Origin: Zantedeschia hybrid cultivar
Lineage: Eukaryota; Streptophyta; Magnoliopsida; Alismatales; Araceae
Direction of reading: 5' to 3'
NCBI GenBank assembly: GCA_030544215.1
Contig: JARZZO010000001.1
Span: 41,505,670-41,569,669, forward strand
DNA: 64,000 bases
Shown here: in pieces, positions 45,901-57,282 of the stretch
Position numbering within the stretch: position 1 is the stretch's first letter
Layout of the letters: every line of letters starts with the position of its first letter
Notes under the pieces: generated by a model
Databases searched by the model: none
What the model was told of the DNA's origin: nothing
The model's input: only the letters and a program-made list of their open reading frames with translations
Program-made: the position numbers and the translations under genes

Positions 45901-48322
45901 CATCCAACCACTCACCCAAAGGGTGCCCTTAATGCCTTCAAGATGTAAGAAAAACCCACAAGAGGTAATCTAAAGCATCTCTACATTTGGGGAGCAAAGA
46001 ACTCCACCAATTCCCTTAGAGGATCACATGTAGCAATGAACCATAGACGTGGCTATAAAGGGGGGCGTGCCGAGCATCCAACCACCCACCCAAAGGGTGC
46101 CCTTAATGCCTTCGAAATGCAAGAGTTATCCACAGGGAATCACCCATTCCATTTCTACATTTGGGGAGCAAGGAACTCCACCAACTCATCGGGACTTTCG
46201 GGACATATCATCTAAATGAACCCATAGAAATGGGAACACAAGAATGATGCTTTTTGTACGAGGGCCCTTGATGGGTTATCCAACATTGGATTGTTGCCAC
46301 CCTTGGATCAGGACATCCTTGAGAAACATCGGAAGAAACTTAAAATCTTAAAACATATGATAATTCGGATTGAAATATTAAGAGCATAACAACCCAAAGT
46401 CCAAGCTATTTAAGACCTTCATTGGGCCTCAAAGTGACAACCCTAGGTCCAAGGAACCTTTGGACAACTTGGGGGAAGATCAAAGAATCACCTCAAGCCC
46501 AAAAACCAAGCTAAAAGAGGCGCAGACTCAAAAATTGCACACAGGCGCTGAGTCTGCGCAGGGAGGCGCTGACTCATGAACAGTGCGCGCAGACTCAAGT
46601 TACTATAGTGATATAGGTGCAGACTCACCTGAAAACTGATTTTTTGGGAAAAAATGGGTTTAAACCTAACCCAAATGAAGGAAAATAAAGTATAAACGAA
46701 ACAAGACCTAAAATATTTATTTAAAATATATTTTAAATGCATTTTCTTAAGAAAATACCATAAAGAACTTAAATATGAACATATAAACAACTTAAGCATA
46801 CTTTTTTATCTTTTCCATGGATCTTCCTTCTTGGCTCCATGTTAGAGGGTTTCTACTCTAAGAAGATCATCCCTAACTAGTGAGAAAATCTCCTTGAGAA
46901 CCTCTAGGTCCTAAACCCTTAGCTATTAAAGGAAAGAAATCCACCCAAAACTGGTTCGGTTAGAACATTAAAATAGAAACTTAGATCTTAAGATTCATGA
47001 AACTTGGGGGATTTCTCTTTATGTTTGGTCTTGGGGAAGCATCATCTATGGAGGGGATGTACTCCTAAGGGACATGGAAGGCCAAGCCACCTTGAAAAAC
47101 CCCAAAACCAAATGCAAAACCAGAAAATATGAAGTTCAGGAAATCAGGACAGCAACTTAGGTTTCGGGCCATATCTCCATATTTAGGGGGCTTTGAGGTT
47201 TGAGGAGACCATTTTTATAAACTAGAAAGGCCCCTCTACCATCCCCACACAAGAAACACATATCTTATGAAGGAAAAAATATCATAGAAAATGCATAAAA
47301 GTCAGTAGACTCACAGCCAGAGCAAAAATCTAAACATGTATTTCTATTGCTTTCAATCACCATGGATGAACATCAAGGGGGATATACAAGTTTCTAATGA
47401 TATCAAAACGAAAGAAAATCTAGGAAAGTAAGAACACGAGGAACAAAGAACCATCCCCCAACCCCACTCTACCTTGAAGAGAGGATGAGGGAGGGAAAAT
47501 GGCTCCAAGGGCCAACTCTCTTGCTCTCTTCCTATCTACCACTCTTCCTTTCTTTTCTTCTTCTTTTCTAACTCTCTTTTCTTTCTTGAGATACAGGAAA
47601 TGGAGGGGAAGGAGGAGGGAGACGTGCTCCTCCAAGCTCTCTCACTTTTCTTCTTCTTTTTCTTTTTTGTGGGCTTTTGTCTCCAACTTTTGCTTGGAGA
47701 AGAAGGGGTTTCTTTTATAGATAAAGTTGGGTTACTTTTGTGGAGTATATTAGGCATCCATTGGCCTTGAATTTGGGATAAGAAACCCATCTTAAGATCC
47801 CTCCAATAAGGCCACAACACTTGGAGAAACTTCATTGGTTTTCCTTCTGCTTTTCACCTACCCTCTTCTAGAAGCATCTTTTGAAGAGGGGACCACTTTC
47901 TTTTCTTTTTATCTTCCTTTGGGCAGATCTGAACATAGGCTAAATAGGTAAGAATAGGGCATGGGGGGGATCATTTGGGGTCCTGTAATGGCTGCCACGA
48001 AATTGGGCCTTGGCCTTCACTTTTTTGGCCCAAATTGGCCCTATTAGGTTTCTTTTGCTTGAGATATTGGGCCCGGGCCTGCCCCCTTGGATTTCTTAAT
48101 CATTTGGGCTCAAAGTAACCCCTTTTTGACTTCATTTAGCTTGCAAAACTGAGCATAACTGCTGTCTATTAAATTTCTTCACTTGAACCTTCTTTAAAAA
48201 ATTGTTTGGAACTTTTCTTGCTTGAGATAATGGGCCTGATTGTGCCATTCAATTTCCTTTGATTTGGACCTTCTCGATTGATCTTTAGGGCTCTTGCCTT
48301 GTTTATTTTTTAGGTGACAACA
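42941..48322 (-). repeat. 5' LTR of element C (5.38 kb)
   Basis: Ends match the left LTR (tgtcgtacattttttagg at 42941, ggtgacaaca at 48322). The 28-bp hairpins recur at 43379-43406 (perfect 12-bp arms), 43924-43951, 44117-44144, 44310-44337, 44503-44530, about 44816-44843, 45317-45344 and 46549-46576. The extra 220 bp at about 46719-46935 has no visible target duplication and may have been lost from the left copy. A minus-strand TATA-like box lies at about 47710-47722. The substitutions between the LTRs suggest this is not a recent insertion. Confidence 0.9.
43379..46576. repeat. Array of 28-bp hairpins, right LTR of element C
   Basis: Same array as 19659-22836, with the 193-bp spacing preserved for 43924, 44117, 44310 and 44503. 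Comparing the LTRs, single changes in one arm (for example gcgtagactc versus gcgcagactc at 19675/43395 and 20790/44519) reduce pairing in one copy only, so the starting form was the more perfect palindrome. Confidence 0.85.
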
Positions 48323-48709
48323 ATCGTGATCGCTAGAAATCGAGGGTTTCAATGAAAAGATGATCGCTTTACTCACTTTGTGAAATACTGGGAGATTGAC
48401 ATTCTATGTTCCTCTCTTTCGGTCGGCCCATAAAGAAGAGTCTCTCTTTAACTTTACTCTTCTTATTTTTTGTGTTCTTTTCGTGGTTCTTTTCTTTAAG
48501 CTTTTCTTCTTCTTAAAACCTTGCAAAAGATTAAACAAAGAAAAGAAAGAAAATAGATTAGAGCTATGAAGGTGTAGTAACTATTTTAAATATTAATCTA
48601 AATATGCAACTAAACTAAAATCACTCACTTTTTTGTTTCTTTTAAACCCCTATTATAGACATGGGTTTGGAAAAATATGATGTGGGTATGTGAATAATGA
48701 AGTGACGTG
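48323..48709 (-). repeat. LTR fragment, right of element C (continues 19147-19220)
   Basis: After the duplicated atcgt the sequence gatcgctagaaatcgagggt continues the A/E-family LTR interrupted at 19220. It is cut at 48709 by the end of another LTR (48710). Together the two parts equal about the first 440 bp of the LTR at 6035. Confidence 0.8.
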
Positions 48710-50014
48710 TGTGAGTGCTCAAATTATAATGTGTGAAATCATGAATTTTTGTTGATTATATGACAATGAAACCTATTGAAAACTAAGTGTGATCGACAGA
48801 AAGCTTTTGACTAAAAAGCTTCAAAAGATAAAATGATGATCGCTTACTTGTTTTGAAGTTGGGAGATTGTTAAATTCTTGATTCCTTTTCTTCAGTCGGC
48901 TGAAGAAAAAGAGTCCTTCTAGTGCTTCTGTTCTTGCTTTGATTTGGTGAATTTGGGGATCTTCCTTTCTGCTCTAGTTCTTCTTTGATGATGATCTCCA
49001 CTTGATCTTCTTGATCTTGATAATTTTACCTTGTAAAGAAAGAGAGAAAGAAAACTAATAAGAACTAATATAGTATAGAATCTATTCTAATCATAATTTT
49101 AATCATGCAACTAAACAGAATCACTCATTTGTTTTGTAGTCTTTTAAAACCCCTTTAGCATGTGGGTAGAAAATTATGAATGCTGTGAGTGTGTGAATAG
49201 CATGAAGTGATGATTATGAAATTAATTTATTATACTAATGATGATGAAAACAATAGGAAAGAAAGAATGAAATTGAATGGTCCCTGGAAGCCTTGGTCTT
49301 GAATGGACGAAGAGGATGAAGAAATGATGAAGAGGATGAAGCTTGCTCTCCTTTGTATACTCTTGGAATTCTTTATGCTGCGCTTCAATCCTTCTTTGAT
49401 TCCTTCAGTGTTTGAACCCTTCGATTATTCTAACCTTTTTTCACTCACTTTTACCACTTCAAGGGCTTGAGTATTTATAGAGTTGAATTTAAGGCTCTTA
49501 CGCGCATCCACGGCCACTTATGGATTAACATGAAAGAATTTGAAGCCAATCCAATCAAGAAATAGATAAACACATGCTAATTCATCATTATCTGGAATTG
49601 ACTAAAATGCATCGCCCATGGGAGACGTGTTTTAGCTTAATTAAGATAAAGATAAACTCGAAAAGAAGAAACATAAATACTTAAGAAACTTAAATGGCGT
49701 CGTGTAATCAAGACGTCTTTTGGTCAATTAAAAAATTAATTAAAATCAAATTAAAAATCGAAATAGGAATAAAACCTTAAATGGCATCTTTGTAAGCTGA
49801 CGTCTTTTAGGATAATTTTCATATTTGATTAAAAATATGAGTTAAAATCAATTTTATTAATAAACTCAAATGGCATTTTTCTGACCCAATGTCATTTAGA
49901 GAATTAATCCAATAAAATAATAAAAATTAACCAATGATTAAATATCAGACCATTTTGGGGCATTATCGTATGATATGAAATTTACTCAAAATAATGTCAA
50001 AATTAGTGTCTACA
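48710..50014 (-). repeat. 3' LTR of element F
   Basis: The LTR is 1305 bp; on the minus strand it starts TGTAGACACTAATTTTGAC and ends GAGCACTCACA. A polypurine tract (aaggtgggacagt, minus) lies just outside at 50015. The TATA-like tctataaatact (minus) is at about 49471-49482. Four decayed GGCGTC-type hairpins lie at 49602-49635, 49689-49722, 49786-49820 and 49865-49899. Confidence 0.85.
49602..49899. repeat. Four GGCGTC-type hairpins, LTR of element F
   Basis: Spacing is 87, 97 and 79 bp. The first keeps CTAAAA and TTTTAG outer arms with atcgcccatgggagacg inside. The later copies have lost pairing in the right arm. Confidence 0.65.
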
Positions 50015-51167
50015 ACTGTCCCACCTTAACATTGACTTTGCAAGGGACTGAAATGAAATAAAATGTACTGAAAAAGTGATGCCAAGGTGTGATGAGACAT
50101 ACTCTTAACATCACATGATGAAAATTTTTCTCAGAATAATCAGTGAAGATAATTCAAAGAGATCAATGTAATCAATCATGTCTGGATGAGATAGACAAGG
50201 AAACAAAATAAGGTCGATTAACTTCCACGATTGGGAAGTACCCTAGGTCACAAACCCTGCAGGTTTCATCATGGGAGCGGTTACTAGCCAATGTGGAAGT
50301 GCTGCAAACACGATAGATCTTAAAAGAAACAAGAAATGTTGGATAAAGAGTCCAAAAAAGGATAGAATTCTAAGGATATCTTTAAGCGAACCTTAAAGAT
50401 AATCAAGATACTCAATTCAGAATAGAATATTTCATATTGTATTGGGATTTATTTGATCAATGGTCTGAAACTTAATCAATAATTAATGCTTATCACAATT
50501 ATATCAAAGTCCTACATGATGCATGTTGGGCTAAAAGAAAAATATAAAATAAAATAAAATATAAATTAATCAAGGATAATATTGTTAAATTGTCATTAAT
50601 GAGTCAAGATACCAACTCTGTAATTCAGTGCTAAGTCGAAGCTCGTTTGTCTATGCACTGTTTTACAAAAGCGGAACCATCGTCCCCATCAATTAACTAT
50701 GAACGGCCTATCCGTGCGATAAAAAATTCTCTGGAATTATCATTGTTTTTGTTGGAGGGGAACTCAAATTCATCTTTGCCGCCTCAGTTTATGTGCTTTG
50801 AATGGCGTCGTTGTTCCACGATGCGTTTTAAACTCTCCAAACAAAACCTGCGCGAGGCCGAGCCCCTTCTCCTCATTCAATCTTGCTTTTTCTCTCTCTT
50901 CGTTCTCTTATTTCTCTTCGGCGACTCGACGACCTCTGGCGATCTCCCTCACTTCCTCTCCGGCGACCTCGAACCTCCGGAGATCTTCTCAACTCCGGCC
51001 AACCTCTCCACCATCGGCCTTCTCTTCAACTTCTCTAACTTTCTCTTCCTCCCACTCTCAAGCCTTCTCTTCTCCACCCGAGCTCTCGCTTTCTCTCTTA
51101 TTCTCTTGAAAACATGGAATGGGGGCAATCAAGCAAGGTCGTCGTAAAACGATGACGTACATCGATC
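50015..51167. other. 3' untranslated region of element F and upstream part of its antisense gene
   Basis: 50015 to about 50760 matches 7307-8075 of element E. A GGCGTC-type hairpin lies at 50797-50831. From 50870 a CT-rich leader with ggcgac repeats precedes the antisense gene. The overlapping plus-strand frames at 50647-51147 are not supported as genes. Confidence 0.55.
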
Positions 51168-52985
51168 ATGGTGACGGAGGAGGCTCTCGAAGCGGTGCCG
51201 GCCGACCTCGCGGCAGTGGCAGCGTTCTTGGAAGAGGAGGAGGCTCCACCCACGACGGCGGAAGAAGAAGAGGAGGCGGAGGTCGGCCCTCACCTGGTAA
51301 GTTTCCTGTGGATTGATTTGGGTATGTAAATGAGCAAGGGAAAGGAGGCCTCATGGCCTCGGATCTCTGTCTTGAACAGCGTCAAGACCAGGTGACGCCT
51401 TTCAAAAGGGCGTCGCCCAGGTCCGACGTCATTCAAGACAGTGGTTCCTTTTTTAATGAATAGGAAAAAATGAGACTAAATGGCGTCAAGACATGTGGAC
51501 GCCTTTCAATGGGCGTCCACCATGTCCGATGTCATTTAGATTTTTTTATTTTATTTTTGAAAATTAATTTTTAATGACTATTGACTGATAAAAATTTCTT
51601 GAATTATTTGCAGGGAACGATGTGGGATTGGACCTTGTGGGACCTAGTTATCGGTGCCTATTGAGGCCTACCGGATTTCCAAAAGGTGTGGCTGTGCCGA
51701 ATGGGGTTCGGTGAGATTTTAGATATCGAGCCCTTCTGGCTCGATCTAGTGTTTTTGCAGGCCTTGAGGGAGAGGTGGGATGCAGAGTGTCAGACATTTC
51801 TGATACTCTGGGGCCACATGGTCCCAAGCTTAGAGGATGTAGTTAGGATCACCGACCTTTGTGTGGAGGGCCAGGCAGTGAGTGGGGTGACCTACTCTGA
51901 TTACCTAGGTCTAGCTGAGAGCCTCCTAGGTATAGAGGTTTCTGGTGGGCTGGGTAGAGAGTCTAGGACTGTACCTAGAGTAGATGTAGAGGCAGCCCTA
52001 GGGTTAGTCGAGCCTAGGCGGTGTTCTGACGAGACCCGCGAGGCTTTTAGAGATAGATTGGCTAGGTCTTCCTCTACAGTATATTGTAGAGATCCGAGTC
52101 AAGAGGAGGAGGTAGATAAGCAGCTTAGGATTTTTCTTGTTTTCTGATTTGGTCGGTTACTCTTCGGCACGAAGGGTGACCATATCCACTGTAGATTTCT
52201 CTCCCTTTTAGATGACCTTGACCATCCTCATGAGTATGCTTGGGGTGCGGTCCTCTTGACCCACCTCTTTGCAGATCTTTCCGCAGTCACGCCAGACCGT
52301 GAGACAACCATTAGCGACTTCTCGCCGTTCCTTCAGGTATAATATATTTCAATTATTTGTTTATGCAATTTGAAATGATATGATGATTTCTAATTTATAT
52401 GTTTATGTATACAGGTGTGGAGCTACCACTACTTCCCACTCGGTCGGGCGAGGATCGTGTGACTGGAAGCTGTCCCGTTGGCTCGCCGCTGGCAGCCAAT
52501 TGTGGACACAGCTCCTCAGCACCACCAGTTGATGTCCCTCCGCCGTCAGTTCTTAGGTTAACCAGAGCTATTGGTAAGTTTTTAATTCATTTATTTAATT
52601 TTATTCATTAAATGCAATCTTTCACTTATTAAATGCAATTTATTTTTATGAATGTATCTAATTTATGTGCATGCACGTGATCTAGTGCCTGTACATGGGC
52701 ATGGATAAGGCAGGCCAGCCGTGGGTGACGGCTGGTTGGAGGTGGTTTGGCAGGCAGATGTGGGTCCACTACCTTAATGAGATCGAGCCACTCCGTCTCC
52801 GCCTCCTGATGCGGACCTTGGGCCTCCACCAGGAGTGGATAGATGAGGAGGTACCAGAGGGAGTTGGATGATCGATGAGGGGGAAGCAGGCCCTCACCGA
52901 CTGGCGAGCTAAGTTCCCCAAGCAATATGAAGATTGGCATTGCCGGGGGGTGCGAGTGGAGTCCCATGCTGAGAGCGGCGCTATT
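51168..52985 (+). pseudogene. Antisense plant mobile domain gene of element F, truncated
   Basis: Exon 1 (51168-51296) begins MVTEEALEAVPADLAAV, is acidic and joins in frame across a GT-AG intron (51297-51613) to exon 2 (51614-52336). Exon 2 holds the plant-mobile-domain-like region (GFGEILDIEPFW, EDVVRITDLCVEG, then HIHCRFLSLLDDL). Intron 2 is 52337-52414, exon 3 ends at 52573. The next acceptor, cag in E, is cac here (52674-52676), so the splice site is lost. In-frame stops lie at 51662-51664 and 52145-52147. The gene is cut at 52985 by copia G. Same positions of introns as in E show common ancestry after capture. Confidence 0.75.
51369..51541. repeat. Two double GGCGTC-type hairpins inside intron 1 of the antisense gene, element F
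   Basis: The first (51369-51440) consists of two hairpins (cagcgtcaagaccaggtgac and gggcgtcgcccaggtccgac) enclosed by outer arms TGTCTTGAA and TTCAAGACA. The second (51474-51541) has outer arms CTAAAT and ATTTAG around two hairpins. Both lie between splice donor 51297 and acceptor 51613. Confidence 0.8.
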
Positions 52986-54532
52986 TGGTTCTTGGGTTTC
53001 TCCGGATCTCCCGCGCAGCGGAAAATAAAATAAAAACAGAGATCCGTTCCCGTTTCGAAAAAACTAAAATTACGATTATCGGATAATCGATTCTCACCGT
53101 GTGCGGATTTGAATCTGCAACCGTTTGGTTCCGTCGGTGTGACACCGCAAGCCGTGCAAGTGCCCGACCTCTAGCGAAGTCCACGCGATCCTCCTCGCGA
53201 CGGATATCCTCACGTTCCTCGTTCATCGCAGCCCACGAAACCTCCGCGGGTCGCCGCAATGATCGCTGCAACGTGCGGACGATTTCCCGTCGAACGGGAT
53301 TTGGAGAAGCGGCGGAGCAGATCTGGATCTGTCTGGACGCCAGAGAGAGAGAGAAACAGAGGAGGGGCGGCTAGGGTTAACAGCAGCTTGGCCTGCTCAG
53401 CCCGTTCGCTATGTTTTATACTAACCGCGCGATTTTTCATAAAAACCCCTGGTTTGTATAAAACCCACTTATTTATCCATCACCTTAAGAATCATTTGCG
53501 TGTGACCCTCTAGGCCCAATTACCAGTCCAGTTAATGGCCCAATAAGCCCAGTGACTCCTCACTGGCTTTATTAATCAATTAATAACTCTTTATTAATTA
53601 ATTAATCAATCGAATTGATGTCGCACATCGAATTTGACCGGGCCTCCGATCACGTTGGGTGCCAAGCAACACTGCGTGAACCCGGAAGGTATCGGGGTTA
53701 AGTAACCCACTTTTGGAACCATTCCGCCGACAGTTACCGCGTGGATATAATCCTTCATTCGTACAATGCTCTCGAGTCAACTCAGGGTATGGCGTGCTGT
53801 CAAACCCTAACCGGTCGACTCACTTGGATTGGATGTCGCTGATAAATATCGGAAAAATCCTTTCCCAATATTATCGTCCGCCCTGGCCAGGGACTTCCGC
53901 GCATCCTTCCTAGAGCATTCTCTTTCTAAGTACCGAGAGCGAATGATTCCTTATTGATACACAATTCCCTTCGACGGTATTCCGCTGTACCCAATCCTTG
54001 GCGTTTTAGAATCCCGTGGCTAGAGATTCGTAAACCAAGGTCAAAGCACAGAAGTCCACCGACAAGGTGTCCTTGGTGTCTCAGGTCCGAGGACCATCCA
54101 CGCAACTACGATAATAGAATCAAGCTGGTTGACAGTGAGGTACAATACCATCCAGCGATTCAGTCGGATCAGTTCAGTGAACTCATTCTCCAATGAGCAC
54201 CTACAAATTCGCCTTAGTGTCTCTACACAAGTGACTTATGAGATCAGTCACCCTCATCATATGAGCAGGAGTAATCTGTACTAGTCTAACTAGATATCCG
54301 ATGTCCTTCTCGGATATCCTCCGACTAGGAACGATTAAGAATATGTGTGTTTAAGTGATCAGTCTCATTAGTATGATCTCATCATAATCTGATCACTATA
54401 GCACATATTCACGGACTTCATTATGAAATGATAATTAATGCGATTTACACATAATGAATATTATGCCATTATATTAATAAATGAACGAGATTTATATAGT
54501 CAGATTGGCTTATAGGCCACCTAAAACTAACA
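52986..54532 (-). repeat. 3' LTR of copia element G
   Basis: The LTR is about 1547 bp. The minus strand begins TGTTAGTTTTAGGTGGCC directly after the purine tract aagtgggagat. The inner (left) end near 52986 is set where similarity to the plant-mobile-domain gene stops and a TG is found, so it may be off by a few bases. A minus-strand TATA-like tataaaa is at 53414-53420. The partial LTR at 8328-8990 is a relative. Small open frames in the LTR are not genes. Confidence 0.8.
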
Positions 54533-54546
54533 ATCTCCCACTTGGA

Positions 54547-56687
54547 CTAAAGCCAATCACCTTTATACAATAAGCCTATAGACTCTAGGTGACGCTCAAA
54601 CACAATTTGAGCCAACGCCTTTGTCAGTGGATCTACTGTATTGTCGACGAATGGAACTATTTCCACTACTACATCTCCTCTGGATATGATCTCTCTGATA
54701 AGATGAAAGCGCCTCAGAATATGCTTTGATTTCTGATGGGACCGCGGCTCTTTCGCTTGCACAATTGCTCCATTGTTGTCGCACAACAGTGGAACAGGTT
54801 CAGAGATACTGGGAACTACGCCGAGGTCGGTGATGAATTTCTTCAACCACACTGCTTCCTTGGCGGCTTCAGCTGCAGCAATGTATTCAGCTTCAGTCGT
54901 CGAATCTGTAGTGGTTACTTGCTTGGAACTCTTCCAGCACACTGCGCCTCTGTTCAAAGTAAACACGAATCCAGATGTAGACTTGCTATCATCTAGATTT
55001 GACTGGAAACTCGAGTCAGTAAAGCCTCGCAGTTTCAAGTCACCTCCTCCATAGACAAGAAACATATCCTTAGTTCTTCTCAAGTACTTAAGGATACATT
55101 TCACTGCCTTCTAGTGCTCTTCGCCTGGATTAGCCTGAAATCTGCTCGTAACACTAAGAGCAAATGCAACATCAGGCCGTGTACATAGTATGACATACAT
55201 GATAGATCCTATGGCAGAGGCATAGGGTATTCTATCCATGAATGCCCTCTCATTAGGAGTCTTAGGAGACTGCTCCTTTGAGAGACTAATTTCATGTCTC
55301 ATCGGTATAAGACCTCTCTTGGAATTTTCCATGCCAAACCTTTTGACTATGGTATCTATGTACAAGGATTTGGTTATTCCAAGCATCCTCTTTGATCTAT
55401 CTCTATAGATCTGTATTCCCAATACGTAGGATGCTTCTCCCAAATCCTTCATGGAGAAGTTTTTCGACAGCCATATCTTTACTGATGACATCATAGTTAC
55501 ATCATTCCCAATGAGTAGTATGTCATCTATGTAAAGAATTAGAAAAGTGACTGCACTCCCACTGGTCTTCTTGTACATATAAGGCTCATCTTCATTCTTA
55601 ATGAAGTTGTAAGACTTGACAGCCTCGTCAAATCTTATGTTCCAGCTCCAGGAAGCCTGCTTCAGTCCATAAATGGACCTCTGAAGCATGCACACTTTAT
55701 CTGAAGATTCTTTGGATGTGAAACCTTCTGGTTGTATAATATACACCTCTTCCTCAAGGTTACCATTGAGGAAGGTAGTCTTCACATCCATCTGCCAGAT
55801 TTCATAATCAAAATGTGCAGCAATGGCGAGTAGAACTCTGATCGACTTTATCATGGCAACTGGTGAGAAAGTCTCGTCATAGTCAATTCCTTGCCTTTGA
55901 CGATATCCCTTTGCCACCAACCTGCCTTATAAGTGTCGATCCGTCCATCAGCACCAATCTTTCTCTTAAAGATCCACTTGCAACTGATGGGTACAGTACC
56001 CTCGGGCAAGTCCTCCAAGTTCCAAACTTGGTTGGTGTACATGGACTGGATTTCTGAGTTCATGGCTTCTCGCCATTTCCCGGCTTCTGGGCCTTCTATG
56101 GCCTCCTGGTAGGTTTTAGGATCATCATCCTCATTATATTCTACCTTAGACTCACCTTTAGTGATATGTCCTACATATCGTTCTGGCAGTCTAGGTACTC
56201 TACCAGATCTACGAGGCTCATGTGTGTATACCTGAAAAGATTCAGGAATTGATATCTCATCTGATGATAATGCAGCTGTTTGGGGATCTGGAACCTCTTC
56301 CAATACTACTTTACACCCACTGTTCTCCTGGAGAAGGTATTCCTCTTCCAGGAAGACAGCTTTCCTGGCGACAAACACCTTTTGTTCACCAAGATGGTAA
56401 AAATAGTATCCAAAGGTTTCCTTTGGATATCCCACAAACCTGCATTTATCAGTTCGTGATTCTAGCTTGTTTGTATCATGCCTCTTTACATGAGCAGGGC
56501 AACCCCAGACTTTAACATGTTTAAATTCTGGTTTCCTGCCTTTCCATATCTCATATAGAGTAGAGGCCACAGACTTGCTGGGTACTCTATTCAGTAGGTA
56601 TGCTGCTGACTCTAGAGCATACCCCTTAGAGGGACACTAGTAATCCCGAAAAACTCATCATGGATCGCACCATGTCCAACAAGGTGC
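54547..56687 (-). pseudogene. pol: copia pol: integrase C-terminus, RT and RNase H, element G
   Basis: The minus-strand frame 56570-55851 covers the integrase end (KVWGCPAHVKRH, CRFVGYPKETFGYYFY) and the first part of RT. A frameshift near 55905 leads to the RT core 55920-55111, with DETFSPVAMIKSIRVLLAIA, QMDVKTTFLNG and an intact active site LYIDDILL. A single TAG (about 55110-55108) separates it from RNase H 55104-54547 (TTEAEYIAAAEAAKEAVWL, PLLCDNNGA, ending KGDWL). RNase H degrades the RNA template. 56687-56571 is decayed integrase core. Only one frameshift and one or two stops suggest moderate age. Confidence 0.9.
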
Positions 56688-56874
56688 TGTAGACACGCTA
56701 ATTTTGACATCATTTCGAGTAAATTTTATATCATATAATAATGCCTCAAAATGGTCTAATATTTATTCATTGATTAATTTTTATTGATCTTTTTTAGTGT
56801 CGGGTTTAACATACATGTTTAAGTTAATCAATTAAATTGATTTTAACTCAAATTTCAATTAAAATATGAAGAAG

Positions 56875-57175
56875 TCTAAAAGACGTCAACCTGTGTGGAC
56901 GCCATTTAGAGTTTATTCTTATTTTAACGTTTAAATTTGAATTTTAATCAGTTGATTAATTAGCTAAAAGACGTCTGCCAGTCACGACGCGTTTTAGGTT
57001 TCCTAAGTTATTTCTACTTCTCTTCCGGATGTTTATCATTATCTTAATTAATATAAAAGGCGTCTACAAGTGACGACGCGTTTTATCTAATTACAGATAA
57101 AGATAAGTTTTCCCGGATATTTATCCTTATCCTAATCAATCTGAAAGGTGTCGTTCATGGTCGACGCGTTTTAGA
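56875..57175. repeat. Four GGCGTC-type hairpins at 88-bp period, LTR of element B
   Basis: Copies are 56875-56910, 56963-56998, 57053-57086 and 57140-57175. The outer arms are TCTAAAA/ATTTAGA, CTAAAA/TTTTAG, ATAAAA/TTTTAT and TCTGAAA/TTTTAGA; the core is GRCGTC or GGTGTC on the left and GACGCS on the right. The outer pairs differ but stay complementary or nearly so. Confidence 0.85.
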
Positions 57176-57274
57176 TAATTACAGATAAAGATGAATTAAT
57201 ATGTATTTATCTGTTGGTTAAGATGGATAAATCTTAAGATTTCTCCATGTAAATTCGCGGACACAGAAGAAGTC

Positions 57275-57282
57275 TATAAATA
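57275..57282 (+). promoter_or_regulatory. TATA box of LTR B
   Basis: The sequence gtctataaataccc lies about 590 bp into the LTR, at the same place in all four A-family LTRs of the window. The four hairpins end 100 bp upstream, a typical enhancer position. Confidence 0.65.

Larger units (their letters stand above)
19221..48322 (-). mobile_element. Element C: giant Ogre-like Ty3/gypsy retrotransposon
   Basis: The element is 29.1 kb, of which 5.2 kb is the inserted element D1. The minus-strand order is 5' LTR (48322-42941), primer site (42932-42914), leader, gag copy 1 (42452-40284), gag copy 2 (40193-38721), truncated pol (38374-35576), a long 3' region with tandem arrays (35575-24368), and 3' LTR (24367-19221). 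LTR ends are TGTTGTCACC and ATGTACGACA. Flanking 5-mers are attgt (19216-19220) and atcgt (48323-48327), one mismatch, inside an A/E-family LTR. Very long LTRs, a second RNase H and variable tandem repeats between pol and the 3' LTR are traits of Ogre/Tat elements. Loss of the RT core makes it non-autonomous. Confidence 0.85.
48710..52985 (-). mobile_element. Element F: 3' end of an E-type element
   Basis: On the minus strand: antisense plant-mobile-domain gene (on the plus strand, 51168-52985), 3' untranslated region (about 50800-50028), polypurine tract (about 50027-50015) and 3' LTR (50014-48710). It matches element E over the LTR, the 3' untranslated region and the gene, but lacks E's antisense gene 1 and the copia relic. 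It inserted into the LTR fragment at 48709 and was itself cut by copia G at 52986. Confidence 0.8.
52986..56687 (-). mobile_element. Element G: Ty1/copia retrotransposon, 5' part missing
   Basis: On the minus strand: end of integrase, RT, RNase H (56687-54547), polypurine tract (about 54547-54533) and 3' LTR (54532-52986). The domain order integrase before RT defines copia. The 5' side is cut at 56687 by the LTR of element B, so gag, protease and the 5' LTR lie beyond the nest or are lost. The 5-bp flank at the left is ctatt. Confidence 0.9.

Noticed and set aside
50647..51147. 166-codon plus-strand frame before the antisense gene of F
   Set aside because: CT-rich leader sequence; not conserved with E, and the acidic exon starting at 51168 fits the splice pattern better.
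53598..54196. Several 60-80 codon frames in the copia G LTR
   Set aside because: They lie in LTR sequence and are not kept in the related LTR piece at 8328-8990.
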